In this document: piece after piece, positions 9,451 through 18,754 of the stretch
Layout: each line of letters starts with the position of its first letter
Position numbering within the stretch: the first letter of the stretch is position 1
Assembly (NCBI GenBank): GCA_041398825.1
Contig: JAWKTX010000002.1
Span: 496,001 to 560,000, forward strand
Direction: 5' to 3'
From: Planctomycetaceae bacterium
GTDB taxonomy: Bacteria; Planctomycetota; Planctomycetia; Planctomycetales; Planctomycetaceae
Length of the DNA stretch: 64,000 nucleotides
Program-made: the position numbers and the translations under genes
The notes under the pieces: model-generated
Told to the model about the DNA's origin: nothing
What the model saw: the letters and a program-made list of their open reading frames with translations, nothing else
Databases searched by the model: none

Positions 9451-10380
9451 TCAGCATTCCGTCGGTCCTGGCGAATCACCTGGTCTGATCGCCTTTCGGA
9501 GATGGCCGCCACAGTTTGCCAGATGAATCCTCGCGTCGCTGGCGGATAATCCAAGCCTCGAAGCCACAATTGCAGTCTTGACTTCTCCATTGCATCGCTG
9601 CAACTGTTCCGTCGATTCCTGTGCACTCAGGCCGGTGAGTTCAGCGACTATGCGCCGAGACCGATCTACGAGCTTTTCATTCGTCGCAGTCAGGTCGACC
9701 ATCAGGTTGCCAAAGGTCTTGCCAAGGCGAACCATGGTCCCGGTAGTCAGCATGTTCAATACCATTTTGGTTGCCGTCCCGGCCTTCAGTCGAGTCGACC
9801 CGGTGATGACTTCAGGACCGACCACAGGCTCAATCATCAGGTCTGTAACGCCACACAATGCAGAACCGGGATTGCAGGCGAATCCAATCGCGTAGGCACC
9901 TGTGTGTCGAGCATATTCCAGACCTGCGATGACATAGGGCGTACGACCACTGGTGGCGATGCCAACGACAACATCGCATGAGTTCAGCGAAATATCCTTC
10001 AGGTGCTGAATTCCCTGCTCACCTTCATCCTCAGCTCCTTCAACGGCACTCGTCAACGCTTTCTGTCCACCGGCGATCAAGCCAACGACCATGGCTGGAG
10101 GTGTACTGAATGTTGGTGGACACTCACTTGCATCAAGTACACCGAGCCGACCGGAGGTTCCTGCCCCCATGTAAATCAGTCGGCCGTTCCTGCGAATTCG
10201 ATCTGTAATCACGTCGATGGCTGCCGCGATCGAAGCGGCCTGGCTTCTGACGGCTTCTGCTACAGTGGCATCCTGGTCGTTCATCAACTGAACGATTTGC
10301 AGAGAACTCATCTCGTCAATCGCTGACGAGGCTGTATTGCGGGATTCGGTCGCGACATGATTGCCTGAAAGATTGCTCAA
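9451..10380 (-). CDS. murQ: N-acetylmuramic acid 6-phosphate etherase
   Basis: A SIS-domain enzyme that cleaves the D-lactyl ether of MurNAc-6-P to give GlcNAc-6-P in cell-wall sugar recycling, in the cytoplasm. Family motifs are ESRNTASSAIDEM near the start, GRLIYMGAGTSGRLGVLDA (sugar-phosphate binding), AVEGAEDEGEQG (catalytic Glu), VGIATSGRTPYVI, GSTRLKAGTATKMVLN and LTATNEKL. I choose the TTG at 10380, because it has GGGAG 9 nt upstream and gives 309 aa, the normal length. The open frame runs on to an ATG at 10452, but that start lies in the tail of the upstream gene's terminator. Peptidoglycan was long disputed in planctomycetes, and this gene agrees with its presence. Confidence 0.93.
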   Translation of the reverse strand: MSNLSGNHVATESRNTASSAIDEMSSLQIVQLMNDQDATVAEAVRSQAASIAAAIDVITDRIRRNGRLIYMGAGTSGRLGVLDASECPPTFSTPPAMVVGLIAGGQKALTSAVEGAEDEGEQGIQHLKDISLNSCDVVVGIATSGRTPYVIAGLEYARHTGAYAIGFACNPGSALCGVTDLMIEPVVGPEVITGSTRLKAGTATKMVLNMLTTGTMVRLGKTFGNLMVDLTATNEKLVDRSRRIVAELTGLSAQESTEQLQRCNGEVKTAIVASRLGLSASDARIHLANCGGHLRKAIRPGDSPGPTEC

Positions 10381-10457
10381 CTTATTGAACTCCCGGCAGT
10401 CCGGGGACTGCGCAGATAACCAAGTGACGGGTGACAGACCACTGGTATTCACGAAAA

Positions 10458-10485
10458 GAGGCCCGACCTTAAAAGGTCGGGCCTC
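10458..10485 (-). terminator. Rho-independent terminator of the 10517-12652 gene
   Basis: A perfect 13-bp stem (GAGGCCCGACCTT / AAGGTCGGGCCTC) has a 2-nt spacer and, on the minus strand, a CTTTT tail. It lies 32 bp past the stop of the upstream gene, before murQ, so the two genes are separate units. Confidence 0.88.
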
Positions 10486-10516
10486 AGAAATTCATCCTTC
10501 ACTGCGTTTCAGCAGG

Positions 10517-12652
10517 CTACTGCAATTCAGCAGTGACCCATCCATCCGAAATCCGGATGTACGAGAGAGTCAGCATGAGAGCTCGATCGGCACTTCCCTG
10601 CAGGTCGAAGGTGGTGTCGAGTTCTCGCCGAACGATGGTTCGTCCGAGCACTCGTCGAATCTGGTTCGCTCGTCCGATCTGTCGAGCCCGATTGGTCTCT
10701 TCAACACTGGCGACGCCAAAAGTACCTGGCTCAAGAATCAGCTTTCCACCCTGAAGTGAAACACTGATCGGAACCGTGATAATCTGTTCGGGAATCGGGT
10801 CTTTCCCTTCCTGATTGACGCCGGCACGGAGAACCAGAATGATCTCATCCTCACCAAAGTGAGCACGGATAGGATCAGTCGAACTGAAGACGAACGTTGT
10901 TGGTGGTTCGGGTTCTTCAGTTGACTCCTCCTTCGGCTTGTCATCCTTCGAAAGCTTGATATCCCGCTGAAGCAGTTCGCTCAGTGCGGCTTCCAGTTCC
11001 GATGCGACCTGATCTTCGGGGATGCTGCGACCATTGAATTCCAGTGCATCGATGGTGTTGTTCAGCGCTGTTTCATGAACCTGCAACGCCAGCCCACTGG
11101 AAGAAAGAAGCATCGGTGGCTGGGTGGAGCCGCCAACGCGATTCACGTTCATCGTTCGAGAGCTTACGGCGATCTGGTTGCTGCTGGACCTGGCACTGAT
11201 GCTTTCCGGAGCCACACCCTTGCGTTCAAGCGAAGACAGTGTCTTGTGGAGCGTATCGTTTAATTCTGCCAGTTGATTGTCGACTTCCGTTTCGAACTTC
11301 GGCAGTGCTTCATCCCGCAAACGATCACGTGTCAGTGCTTCAGACTGGCCTTTGCTCTTCGCAACCTCTTTTCGGGCAATGTTGCGAATAATGCCGCCGA
11401 TCAATGGGATGCCATCGTACTTGGTGTTCACTGCGACCGTCTGGCTGTTCACGTTGACATCAATTGAGCCGGGGCCGCCGTAGACGTCGTGACCATTGAA
11501 GTAAACTGGCTTTGCGGTGTGGAAAAAGTGGTTTCCAAGCGTGCGTACCGTGGCCGGATCCTTGCGTGCGATGGTGTCAGACCGAGTGTTACCATCAGCC
11601 TGAATACGAAAGGCGGCAGAGTTGCTGGACGGGATAATATCGGCCGTCACGTTAACGCTCGTGACCTGGGAACCTGTGACCCAGGCCCCCATGATGCAGT
11701 CGGCAATGCAGCCGGATTCGCTGCGATAATCGGAGACCAGTCGTGACAACAGGTTTTCAGAAACCGTGATGTGCAGATTGTGGTTGAAGTAATGATTCAC
11801 CATCACCGGCGAGATCACCGCGTAGGCGGCCGGGAATCGACTGCGAAGAGCGCGGTAGGCAGAACGAACAGCATCGGCATCGACAGACAATTGGCGAGCT
11901 TCGTAGGCAAGAGTGGAAGCCACCAGATGATCCAGCATCTGTTTCAGTTCTGCCCGGGCGGCTTCTTCTCCGCTATCCGCGCTTCCCGTTGCCAGAGTCG
12001 AATCGATCGCGGCCTTCAGCTTCAGCAACTGAGGTCGCTGCATAAACGATCGCTGGCTGTCTTCCATTGTCTCGGCAGGAGTCAGGTTTTCAGAAACCTT
12101 CTTCAGCACATCCGCAGATACACCTTCGTCAAGAAGATCATTCAGGTGCAGGTAGTCCAGCCAGAGCTGCCCGTTTCCAACTGAGTTCAACCAGTCGATC
12201 GCGGCCTGGGCTGCCGATGGTACGTTTGAAGTCGTCGAACCAGCAGACAGGTCCTGCACTTCGCCGGCATTCACCGTTGCTTCGATCAGGGCAATCCGTC
12301 GACGGAGGCGGCTGACTGCTGATGCCATACCGGGCGTCGATTGATCCGCCTGATCGGCCAGATTCGTGAGTTCCGCTGCGGCCGATCGACGCGCATCCGC
12401 AGACTCCTCATTGTTGAACAGAACCCGCAATTGCGGTCCGGCCGAAGCAGCGAAGGCTGCGTCCACTTTTTCAAGCGCCTCTTCCCGGATGTCTTCCGGA
12501 ACCAGTTTCGCCGCGTTGGCGACCGGTGGTTCATCCTGCGTCGCTCGCAGTGTTCCGGTCGACGTAATTGATGCTAGTAGCATTGCTGTCGCAATGGACA
12601 GCATTCCCAAGGCATTTCGTACCTTGTGTGCTGTACTTCGAGTGGTATTCAA
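10517..12652 (-). CDS. Large exported protein of unknown function
   Basis: The gene encodes 711 aa. A signal peptide (GMLSIATAMLLASITSTGTLRA) is followed by a helical region with many charged residues up to about 250, then a beta-rich region (HNLHITVSENLLSRLVSDYRS, GGPGSIDVNVNSQTVAVNTKYDG). A C-terminal half follows with SLERKGVAPESISARSSSNQ and an acidic linker (KLSKDDKPKEESTEEPEPP). No catalytic motif is visible. The composition suggests a conserved planctomycete periplasmic or outer-membrane-associated protein. It has its own terminator. Confidence 0.8.
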   Translation of the reverse strand: MNTTRSTAHKVRNALGMLSIATAMLLASITSTGTLRATQDEPPVANAAKLVPEDIREEALEKVDAAFAASAGPQLRVLFNNEESADARRSAAAELTNLADQADQSTPGMASAVSRLRRRIALIEATVNAGEVQDLSAGSTTSNVPSAAQAAIDWLNSVGNGQLWLDYLHLNDLLDEGVSADVLKKVSENLTPAETMEDSQRSFMQRPQLLKLKAAIDSTLATGSADSGEEAARAELKQMLDHLVASTLAYEARQLSVDADAVRSAYRALRSRFPAAYAVISPVMVNHYFNHNLHITVSENLLSRLVSDYRSESGCIADCIMGAWVTGSQVTSVNVTADIIPSSNSAAFRIQADGNTRSDTIARKDPATVRTLGNHFFHTAKPVYFNGHDVYGGPGSIDVNVNSQTVAVNTKYDGIPLIGGIIRNIARKEVAKSKGQSEALTRDRLRDEALPKFETEVDNQLAELNDTLHKTLSSLERKGVAPESISARSSSNQIAVSSRTMNVNRVGGSTQPPMLLSSSGLALQVHETALNNTIDALEFNGRSIPEDQVASELEAALSELLQRDIKLSKDDKPKEESTEEPEPPTTFVFSSTDPIRAHFGEDEIILVLRAGVNQEGKDPIPEQIITVPISVSLQGGKLILEPGTFGVASVEETNRARQIGRANQIRRVLGRTIVRRELDTTFDLQGSADRALMLTLSYIRISDGWVTAELQ

Positions 12653-13110
12653 CGCACGTCCTCCTCAATTCTCTGTCTGATGGCGACAGAATTGCTGCCC
12701 CGGGTTCATGCATTATCGACGGTATGTGTCGCCAATCACTTGAAACCAGGAACAACAGTTACATCCTCGCTGACCGTAAAATTCGCCCCACACGTTGAAG
12801 GCGACACAGTCTTCGCAGGTTACGCGATCGGTACAAGCTTCTCAATTATCCAGCCGTTCAACCTGTCAAGGCTACGAGAAATCAGAAAGACGTCGGAAAC
12901 ACGACGTCCGAACGCGGGGCGAACAGGTAAAGAGTGTCAGCGAGGGCAAGTTTGCGGACGCCCCCGCCCCAGACCTGTTGGATTCAGGAAGCTTGCCCAA
13001 ATTCCGGCCCGCACGAGATAGGTATCCAGCGGATAATCGTCTGGATCACGCAGCATCCACGCATCCTGCGAGTTTTGAAACATTGGAAACGTTCATAAGC
13101 CTTTTCACAG
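12653..13110. other. Divergent intergenic region, about 460 bp
   Basis: No gene is seen. It separates two divergent exported-protein genes and should hold both promoters. I could not single out convincing -35/-10 boxes. Confidence 0.5.
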
Positions 13111-14319
13111 ATGTATCTTGCGCAAAAAAACAACAAGACGGATGGGCGAAACAAGCGTCTACGCTGCCGCTCCGCTTTTGTTGTAATTGCTTGCACACTA
13201 GTACATTTGTCAACCCTGGATTTGGTTGCGGAAGAGTCAGTCAGCGACGCAGGTGCAAGAATCGCAGCGCTGGTTGAAAAGATGGAGCATGGGTCTTTCG
13301 CAGAGCGACAGATGGCAACGCGATCGCTTCTGTCACTTTCGATCGATGAAATCGCTCCCCTGCAGGAGATTGTCGCAGTTGCCAATGTGGACCAGCGTCC
13401 CCGTCTTCAGGCCATTGTCGATAAGATTCAGCAATCTGAGTTCGACCGACGCCTGAGTGTAGCGACGCTGACTCCTTCTCCTGAAACGGCCAACGCTCTG
13501 GGCAGTTGGAAACGATTTGCCGAACTGGCGGGGAACAGTACCGACACGGTTTTGTTGTTTCTTGAGATGCAAAAGGCCGAACCTCAGTTGTTTCGAAGCG
13601 CTCTTTTCGATCGCTCCCAGCTGCCGCTACTGCTGGAGCAAAGAAGTCAGTCGGTTTCGAAACAACTCAATAGCCGGGTCAGTGAAGGTTTCCCTGCAAC
13701 GTCGTTTGCCGCGTTAATGTTTCTTGGCGCAGACCCGTCCATCAGACTTCTGCGGGCTACCTCGACAAATATTTCGGACGGGCTGGCAGATGAACGATTT
13801 CATCAGTTGATGGTGTCCGGCAGAAATCGAGAGGTGCTCCGTACGCTGGCCAGCCAGTGGGTTGTGCGGCCGGGAATTTCAGCCGAACGACCGTTGCTGT
13901 TCTGTATCAAACACCAGTTGCCCGCAGGCAAGACCCTCGCACATCGAGTGATGGAGTCGAAATCAACGCGCCCGGATATGATTCTTGCCATTCTGACCCT
14001 CGCTGCCGTTGGCAGTGAAGCAGACATTCCGCGGATTGAGTCAATGTTCTCGGTGCATTCTGTACTTTGGCCACCTCGCAACCAGCAGGCACGGAAGGCC
14101 GTCGATGTTGGAAAACAGGTTCCTTCGTACGCAACGGTCCAGACCGCTGATGTGGCACTAGCCGTCGCGATCTATCTGCGCAAGGCTGAATTTGCCGATT
14201 TCGGCATGACCGTGAAACTGCAGCCCGTGACTGTTTTCTCTGTGGAAACTCTCGGCTTCGAAGACGAGCAGAAAAGGAAGGCGGCATTCGCTGCCTACGC
14301 CGCCGCTTTTCGACCCTGA
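13111..14319 (+). CDS. Exported helical-repeat protein of unknown function
   Basis: The gene encodes 402 aa. A basic N-terminus (NKRLRCRSAFVVIACTLVHLST) forms a signal peptide or anchor. The next part is alpha-helical and HEAT-like (ARIAALVEKMEHGSFAERQMATRSLLSLS). The rest has repeated helical segments, with a DPSIRLLRATSTNISDG linker. The N-terminal pattern of xxLVxxMxxxSFxxRxxAxxxL is common in planctomycete HEAT-like exported proteins. No enzymatic residues are recognised. Confidence 0.75.
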   Translation: MYLAQKNNKTDGRNKRLRCRSAFVVIACTLVHLSTLDLVAEESVSDAGARIAALVEKMEHGSFAERQMATRSLLSLSIDEIAPLQEIVAVANVDQRPRLQAIVDKIQQSEFDRRLSVATLTPSPETANALGSWKRFAELAGNSTDTVLLFLEMQKAEPQLFRSALFDRSQLPLLLEQRSQSVSKQLNSRVSEGFPATSFAALMFLGADPSIRLLRATSTNISDGLADERFHQLMVSGRNREVLRTLASQWVVRPGISAERPLLFCIKHQLPAGKTLAHRVMESKSTRPDMILAILTLAAVGSEADIPRIESMFSVHSVLWPPRNQQARKAVDVGKQVPSYATVQTADVALAVAIYLRKAEFADFGMTVKLQPVTVFSVETLGFEDEQKRKAAFAAYAAAFRP

Positions 14320-14576
14320 TCCCGCTTGAGCGACTCAAGTCAACTTTTTCCGAACCGGCCACTTTATTGGCATTGTTCCACGCACGTCGGCAGAGTTTCT
14401 CCAGATTGACCCAAGCACAAATGTACTGCTGGATGTCCGAGGGTTTGAAGCCTGAAACTTGAGCAGCTTTGAAGAAATTCTCTGCGCACTTTGGAACTCA
14501 GCTTCGATTTTTCGCTTCGTATTGCTCGACTGTGTTGTGTTGAAATCAACGCCTGGATCGGCCGATATTCCGGAGT

Positions 14577-15011
14577 ATGAATGGAACTGACTTTCAACTT
14601 GATGAGCTTTCTGAAGACTGCCGCACGGTGTTGAACATCTACGCTGTCCGCGAACATGCTCAGAAGAAGGCTGCGGTTGAGAATCCGGGCTGGCTGGATC
14701 GCATCGAAGACGTAGAAGGTATCGCTCCCACTTCGCTGACCAGTATTCACGGGATGCTGATTGCAAGAGGATTACTTCGCTTTCAGATTACTGGTCGCAG
14801 TGTTGGCCTTCAGTATCAGATCAGTCCTGCTGGCAAGGATATGCTCTCACGCGTCTCGGCGGCTTCAGACCAGGATGACACTGTTGCTGACGCGATCGAA
14901 TCCGAATTTGCCACGAACTCATTCTCATCAGCCACTGTCTCCGGGGAGAACGCGGACAACAACGCCACTGAGGTTCAGGAACAGCATCCATCACGCCGCG
15001 GAGCCGCCTGA
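14577..15011 (+). CDS. Small protein, possible winged-helix, function unknown
   Basis: The gene encodes 144 aa. The first 95 residues are helix-rich and end with LTSIHGMLIARGLLRFQITGRSVGLQYQISPAGKDML, a pattern like a winged-helix recognition helix and wing. The C-terminal tail is acidic and Ser/Thr-rich. It lies 93 bp upstream of tRNA-Pro. The DNA-binding suggestion is inference only. Confidence 0.65.
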   Translation: MNGTDFQLDELSEDCRTVLNIYAVREHAQKKAAVENPGWLDRIEDVEGIAPTSLTSIHGMLIARGLLRFQITGRSVGLQYQISPAGKDMLSRVSAASDQDDTVADAIESEFATNSFSSATVSGENADNNATEVQEQHPSRRGAA

Positions 15012-15104
15012 TCACGCAGGTCAGCAATTCGCTGTCAGTCGGTTGACGATTCCTCATCCAACCGCCATCATTCCACCCGCTCCTGAATTCATTCAGGAGC
15101 AAAT

Positions 15105-15178
15105 CGGGCTGTAGCGCAGCTTGGCTAGCGCGCTTGACTGGGGGTCAAGAGGTCGCAGGTTCAAATCCTGTCAGCCCG
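15105..15178 (+). tRNA. tRNA-Pro (anticodon GGG)
   Basis: A full cloverleaf can be folded. The acceptor stem is CGGGCTG/CAGCCCG, the D-arm GCGC..GCGC, the anticodon stem CTTGA/TCAAG with loop CTGGGGG (anticodon GGG), and the T-arm contains GGTTCAAATCC. The CCA end is not encoded. Its 3' half is repeated at 30102-30146, so it is the likely attachment site of the island that follows. Confidence 0.95.
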
Positions 15179-15180
15179 AC
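15136..15180 (+). repeat. attL-like repeat (3' half of tRNA-Pro)
   Basis: 45 nt from the anticodon arm through the end of the tRNA. It matches 30102-30146 at 43 of 45 positions. The intact tRNA is retained at this end, as expected for integration at a tRNA 3' end. Confidence 0.8.
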
Positions 15181-15184
15181 TGAA

Positions 15185-15205
15185 ACCGTACCTGAAACCG
15201 TACCT
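15185..15205 (+). repeat. 21-nt direct repeat, left copy
   Basis: This stretch (ACCGTACCTGAAACCGTACC plus T) occurs identically at 29967-29987. It is itself two copies of ACCGTACCT joined by GAA. Placed just inside both island ends in the same orientation, it could be an integrase arm-binding site. Here it also overlaps the tRNA terminator. Confidence 0.7.
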
Positions 15206-15237
15206 GAAGTACGGTTTTCACGTACGGTTTTCTTTTT
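15195..15237 (+). terminator. Terminator downstream of tRNA-Pro
   Basis: A stem AAACCGTAC/GTACGGTTT with a CTGAA loop is followed by TCACGTACGGTTTTCTTTTT. Confidence 0.7.
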
Positions 15238-15255
15238 GGAGTCGCGTAGGTGGTA

Positions 15256-15650
15256 TTCAGCAATCACTTCACGATCTCAGCCACTCTCGGAGAGGGACCA
15301 TTTGCCAATGTTTTCGGTGTACTGAAATTGCCACTGGTAGGGAGTCCGCAGTGAAGCGGGTGAAAAGAACACCGTTGAAGGACGAATCAGTCCTTGATAG
15401 GTTTCGCAATGAACTCGAGATCATGGAGAGACTCACCGGCGTCAATGCGGTCATCCCGATTCATCGGGCATTCCCAAGTGCTCCTGACTATGCGAACATC
15501 ATGCCCTTGGCAGAGTCCAACCTGCAAACGCATATTGATAAGAACAACAATAGACTTGGACGTGAGGAAAGGTATGCAATCATTGATCGCATACTTTCCG
15601 CCTTGGCGGCTGCCCACGCAATCTCAATTCTTCATCGGGATCTGTCACCT
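15256..15650 (+). pseudogene. Truncated protein kinase fragment
   Basis: The glycine-rich loop is visible (LGEGPFANVFGV, near 15283-15318). It is followed after a frame change by VKRVKRTPLKDESVLDRFRNELEIM-type N-lobe sequence from the GTG at 15351, then the hinge and C-lobe helices, up to ILHRDLSP (catalytic loop HRD, 15632-15649). Homology stops there. The remaining catalytic Asn, the DFG motif and the rest of the C-lobe are missing, and about 40 unrelated codons follow. It cannot be an active kinase. It lies convergent to the end of the island operon and may be a lost member of that system or of an older insertion at the same tRNA. Confidence 0.72.
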
Positions 15651-15699
15651 CCCTCACTAAGGGGACAACCACCGTTCGCCGCTGTCAATCGCCTTCCGG

Positions 15700-16596
15700 T
15701 CATTGAACGAAGGATTCAATATCACTGGGTGCAAGGACAAGTTCGGCACTCCCCTCCGAAAAGAGGATGACTTCATATTCGAAGCCAGATCGAATGAACA
15801 GTGTTTTCAGTGGTTGAAACTGTGCGAAGGAATCGCGTGAGACAAACAGTCGAACAAAATGTTCTGACTTCCGAATCCCAATTAATCGCTTCTTTAGACC
15901 CGGATCTTCCTCCGATGTCACCTTCACTCCAGCGCCAGGTCGTGGGGCGATGACTGTCGTCCCAAGCCTGTCCGATTCTATGCAATCCACGTCGTCGATA
16001 AATCCGTCTGGAGTCGTGGCGCGATGAAGTTTTGATCGATGCAGCATGTACGCCACACCTTGCTTGGTTGTGCGGCGGACTTTTGGAATTGTGGCAGTTC
16101 TCGCGGCCAGTTCGACCGCCTTACTGAGCTCCAGATGCAGTTGTCTGTTCACTTCGGTAGTTCGAGCCAGTTCTCCGGCCTGGCGATTCAATTGCTCGTT
16201 AACTTCCACATTGCTGGCTTGAATCTCTGAAACACTCATAACTCTGGAAGCTCGCTCCTCAGACAGCGTCAGGTGCTGCTGAGAGACTGCAACGACCTGT
16301 GAAGCCAAGTGCCGTGACTCGTCACTGGTTAGTCGGTCAATCAAGCGTTGCTGCTGAGCGTGCTGCGTCGACAACTGACGCAGTCGAATTCTGGCTGCAG
16401 CGATCTGTTGCTGGCATTCCTGTACCAAGGTTTCTGTCGCCGACTGCTCAAGCTGCGAGTTTGACTCAGGACCGGATCTTCCGGCAAGAATGGCAACCAG
16501 TATCGATATGAAAATCACGGCCCCGAAGGTGTTGCAAATAGTGTCCAACAATAGATCCAAGCTATCGGACTGGCTGACTGACCGCCGCTTCGTCAT
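15700..16596 (-). CDS. Single-TM coiled-coil protein, ExbD/MotB-like layout (island operon, last gene)
   Basis: The gene encodes 298 aa. A short basic cytoplasmic tail (MTKRRSVSQSDSLD) precedes one transmembrane segment (TICNTFGAVIFISILVAILAG). A coiled coil follows from about 45 to 165 (repeated Q, E, L heptads), then a compact C-terminal domain (residues 175-298, with HFVRLFVSRDSFAQFQPL and EYEVILFSEGSAELVLAP). One TM near the N-terminus and an exported rod plus small domain is the layout of ExbD/TolR/MotB stator partners. No OmpA-type peptidoglycan-binding motif is visible. It starts inside the stop of the upstream gene (ATGA, 4-nt overlap), so translation is coupled. Confidence 0.82.
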   Translation of the reverse strand: MTKRRSVSQSDSLDLLLDTICNTFGAVIFISILVAILAGRSGPESNSQLEQSATETLVQECQQQIAAARIRLRQLSTQHAQQQRLIDRLTSDESRHLASQVVAVSQQHLTLSEERASRVMSVSEIQASNVEVNEQLNRQAGELARTTEVNRQLHLELSKAVELAARTATIPKVRRTTKQGVAYMLHRSKLHRATTPDGFIDDVDCIESDRLGTTVIAPRPGAGVKVTSEEDPGLKKRLIGIRKSEHFVRLFVSRDSFAQFQPLKTLFIRSGFEYEVILFSEGSAELVLAPSDIESFVQ

Positions 16597-17402
16597 GGCT
16601 TTTCTCCGCCTGCCTGTCCCAGCACAAATGATTGTTGAGGGAGCAAGTCGAAGCCAAACGAAGAATTGGACTCATGCATCGTCTCAGTCAGGAATTCAAA
16701 TTCCGGGGCAGAGTCTGGCTTAACCAGCAACATGAAGGAATCTCCCAACTTTGACTTAGTGTCAATCCATCGCGTCAGTTCACTGACGTTGGGAAATGAT
16801 TGGAACGACTGCTCCTGGCCAATTTGCGCCACTTTGATGTCGGATGGGCTCGTCAGTTCCACAAGCCAGCAATTGGCTGACTGAGCATCATGCGCGTTGT
16901 AGATAACTCGCTGTCCACTGGTGATTTTCTCAATCTCCTGCTGTAGTATTTCGTTTTCCAGTTTCAATTCTCCGATATGTAACACTTCAGCCGATCGACG
17001 TTGGAATTCACTCTGTGACTGTCTGAGTTCACTCTCGGCGGCAATTGTCAGTTGATTGAGTCGCTGCAACTCAGCTTCGGTCGTTGAAATCTCGTTCTGC
17101 ATGGCGGTAACTGAATCGGTCAGCACTTTGGGGTCGAGCAATGCACCTGATTTCAGCATGTCTGTCTGGCTCTGAACTGAAGCGACCGATTCTGCAACAG
17201 CTTGTTCCAGCTGATCTGCTTCCGCCTGCATACTGTCCAGCAATTGCTGAATCTCCGGGGAAGTCTGTGGCACACCAGCTACGGCAATCTGAAGCGACAT
17301 CATCAATGTCAGCAGCAGCATGATCCCCATCACGCAAGTGATGATGTCTTGAAAGGCAAACAAAGAAATAGCCGTTGTCCCGCTTCGTTGTCGCCTGGAC
17401 AT
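16593..17402 (-). CDS. Single-TM coiled-coil protein, second ExbD/MotB-like subunit (island operon)
   Basis: The gene encodes 269 aa with the same layout as its downstream neighbour. It has a basic tail (MSRRQRSGTTAI), one TM (FQDIITCVMGIMLLLTLMMSL), a coiled coil from about 50 to 150, and a small C-terminal domain (GDSFMLLVKPDSAPEFEFLTETM). The FAFQDIITCVMGI stretch is recurrent in planctomycete operons with MotA-like proteins. Two such partners next to a MotA/ExbB protein suggest a heteromeric channel with two different rod subunits. It overlaps the next gene by 4 nt. Confidence 0.82.
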   Translation of the reverse strand: MSRRQRSGTTAISLFAFQDIITCVMGIMLLLTLMMSLQIAVAGVPQTSPEIQQLLDSMQAEADQLEQAVAESVASVQSQTDMLKSGALLDPKVLTDSVTAMQNEISTTEAELQRLNQLTIAAESELRQSQSEFQRRSAEVLHIGELKLENEILQQEIEKITSGQRVIYNAHDAQSANCWLVELTSPSDIKVAQIGQEQSFQSFPNVSELTRWIDTKSKLGDSFMLLVKPDSAPEFEFLTETMHESNSSFGFDLLPQQSFVLGQAGGEKP

Positions 17403-17442
17403 ATCTGCTTACTCCAGTTCTGTGTCGGTACTACGCAGATCG

Positions 17443-18750
17443 TTATGGAACAAACCTGTAGTCTCCGCCATTGTCTTTGGCGATCTCCATTAGCATTGGC
17501 TCACCATCGCGTGTTTCGAAGGCGATCGTATTGATTCGGGCCTTCAGGCTGTTTTGCGATTTCACCACCGCAGGTGTAGTGGATTCAAACTGACCATCCG
17601 TAAGAAGAAAGATGACATCCGCTGCTGGTCGAATGCTCAATGCTGCCGACATTCCCATCTCCACGTCAGTTCCTCCACCGGAATCCACGCTTTGCAACCA
17701 CTGTTTTGCCCTGTCAACTTCTGTGTCAGTTGCTCGTGCTAGTGCATCCTGCTTTGTTAGGTTGGTGTAGGTCTGCAATGAGTCATCAAAAAAGATGACT
17801 GTGAAATGAACGGAAACCGGCAATCGTTCCAGACAGGCAATCAGTTCATGCTTTGCTCGACGCAGTCGCCCCCCATCCATGCTTCCCGAGCGATCGACCA
17901 CAAATACAAACCGACGGCCGGAGGAGCGGATCCCGAAAAATGTCGCTTCACCCGGAGCGGTAACGGCAAACCGGGCATTCGGAATTTCTCCTTCGGAAGG
18001 ATCGAGTTTCGATTGAAGTGCTCCGTCGGATTTCTCTTCCTGATCCGACGGCAACCCATGTCCAGGATTCAGCGAACTAACATCGTTTGATCCCGATGCC
18101 TGTGCATCGTTCTTTGAACTGTCGTCGCTAGCCAGCCGAGATGTCTCACTACCGTTATCAGCACTACCCGTCGGAGAAGATCGCCCCTGCGAATTGGCAT
18201 TAGCTGCCATACGTGTCTCGTCCAGCAGGAGCGAATCGCCACTTTCTGCTGAAGCCTGTGAGCTACCGCTACTGACGGCATCGCCCAGGCCGTCACCCTG
18301 TTCTGAGAAACCACTTGCTGAATCACGGCCATCAGGGGATGAACTGGTAGATTGGGGCCATAATAGCCACATCAGCAAGAGCAAAAGGAGCATCCCGGAG
18401 ATTCCAGCTCCCGCGACTATTGTGCCATGCTTCCGTTGCAGGCGTTCGTCATACGGATCCAGGGGAATCGCTGGTGGCCCGGCGGATGTTGGTTCAGCCG
18501 CCCGCTGAACCACGTCGTTTTGTTTATCTGATGGCCAACCAACCTTCACGTTGTTTTGGATCGCCTTCTTGTCGGGCTTGCGGATGGCGTCTCTTGCCAG
18601 AAGTCGCCCAAGGGTCGTCCAATTCCGTTGGCCCGCACCCCGAATTGCAGTCTCACGGTGAATGCGATGTTCTGCGTGCAGCAGCAAAAGTTCCGACTCA
18701 CTGACCGGGCCTAATTCCACATCCTTAATTCGATAGAACCAGTCGGACAT
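17443..18750 (-). CDS. GYF_2-TM-von Willebrand factor A protein (island operon)
   Basis: From ATG 18750 the gene encodes 435 aa. An N-terminal GYF_2 domain (SDWFYRIKDVELGPVSESEL) is followed by a linker and a TM segment (GISGMLLLLLLMWLLWP). A Ser/Gly/Asp-rich spacer of about 120 residues comes next. The C-terminal vWA domain has a complete MIDAS: DRSGSMDG (D-x-S-x-S), GGGTDVEMG (Thr) and LLTDGQFES (Asp). vWA domains with a MIDAS bind protein partners through a metal. GYF domains bind proline-rich peptides. The start four bases after the MotA-like stop argues against the ATG at 18783. Confidence 0.9.
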   Translation of the reverse strand: MSDWFYRIKDVELGPVSESELLLLHAEHRIHRETAIRGAGQRNWTTLGRLLARDAIRKPDKKAIQNNVKVGWPSDKQNDVVQRAAEPTSAGPPAIPLDPYDERLQRKHGTIVAGAGISGMLLLLLLMWLLWPQSTSSSPDGRDSASGFSEQGDGLGDAVSSGSSQASAESGDSLLLDETRMAANANSQGRSSPTGSADNGSETSRLASDDSSKNDAQASGSNDVSSLNPGHGLPSDQEEKSDGALQSKLDPSEGEIPNARFAVTAPGEATFFGIRSSGRRFVFVVDRSGSMDGGRLRRAKHELIACLERLPVSVHFTVIFFDDSLQTYTNLTKQDALARATDTEVDRAKQWLQSVDSGGGTDVEMGMSAALSIRPAADVIFLLTDGQFESTTPAVVKSQNSLKARINTIAFETRDGEPMLMEIAKDNGGDYRFVP

Positions 18751-18754
18751 GATG

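Noticed and set aside
15134..15325. A plus-strand open frame reading through tRNA-Pro (GGQEVAGSNPVSPT).
   Set aside because: This peptide is the well-known false translation of tRNA 3' halves. The tRNA is clear, so the frame is not a gene.
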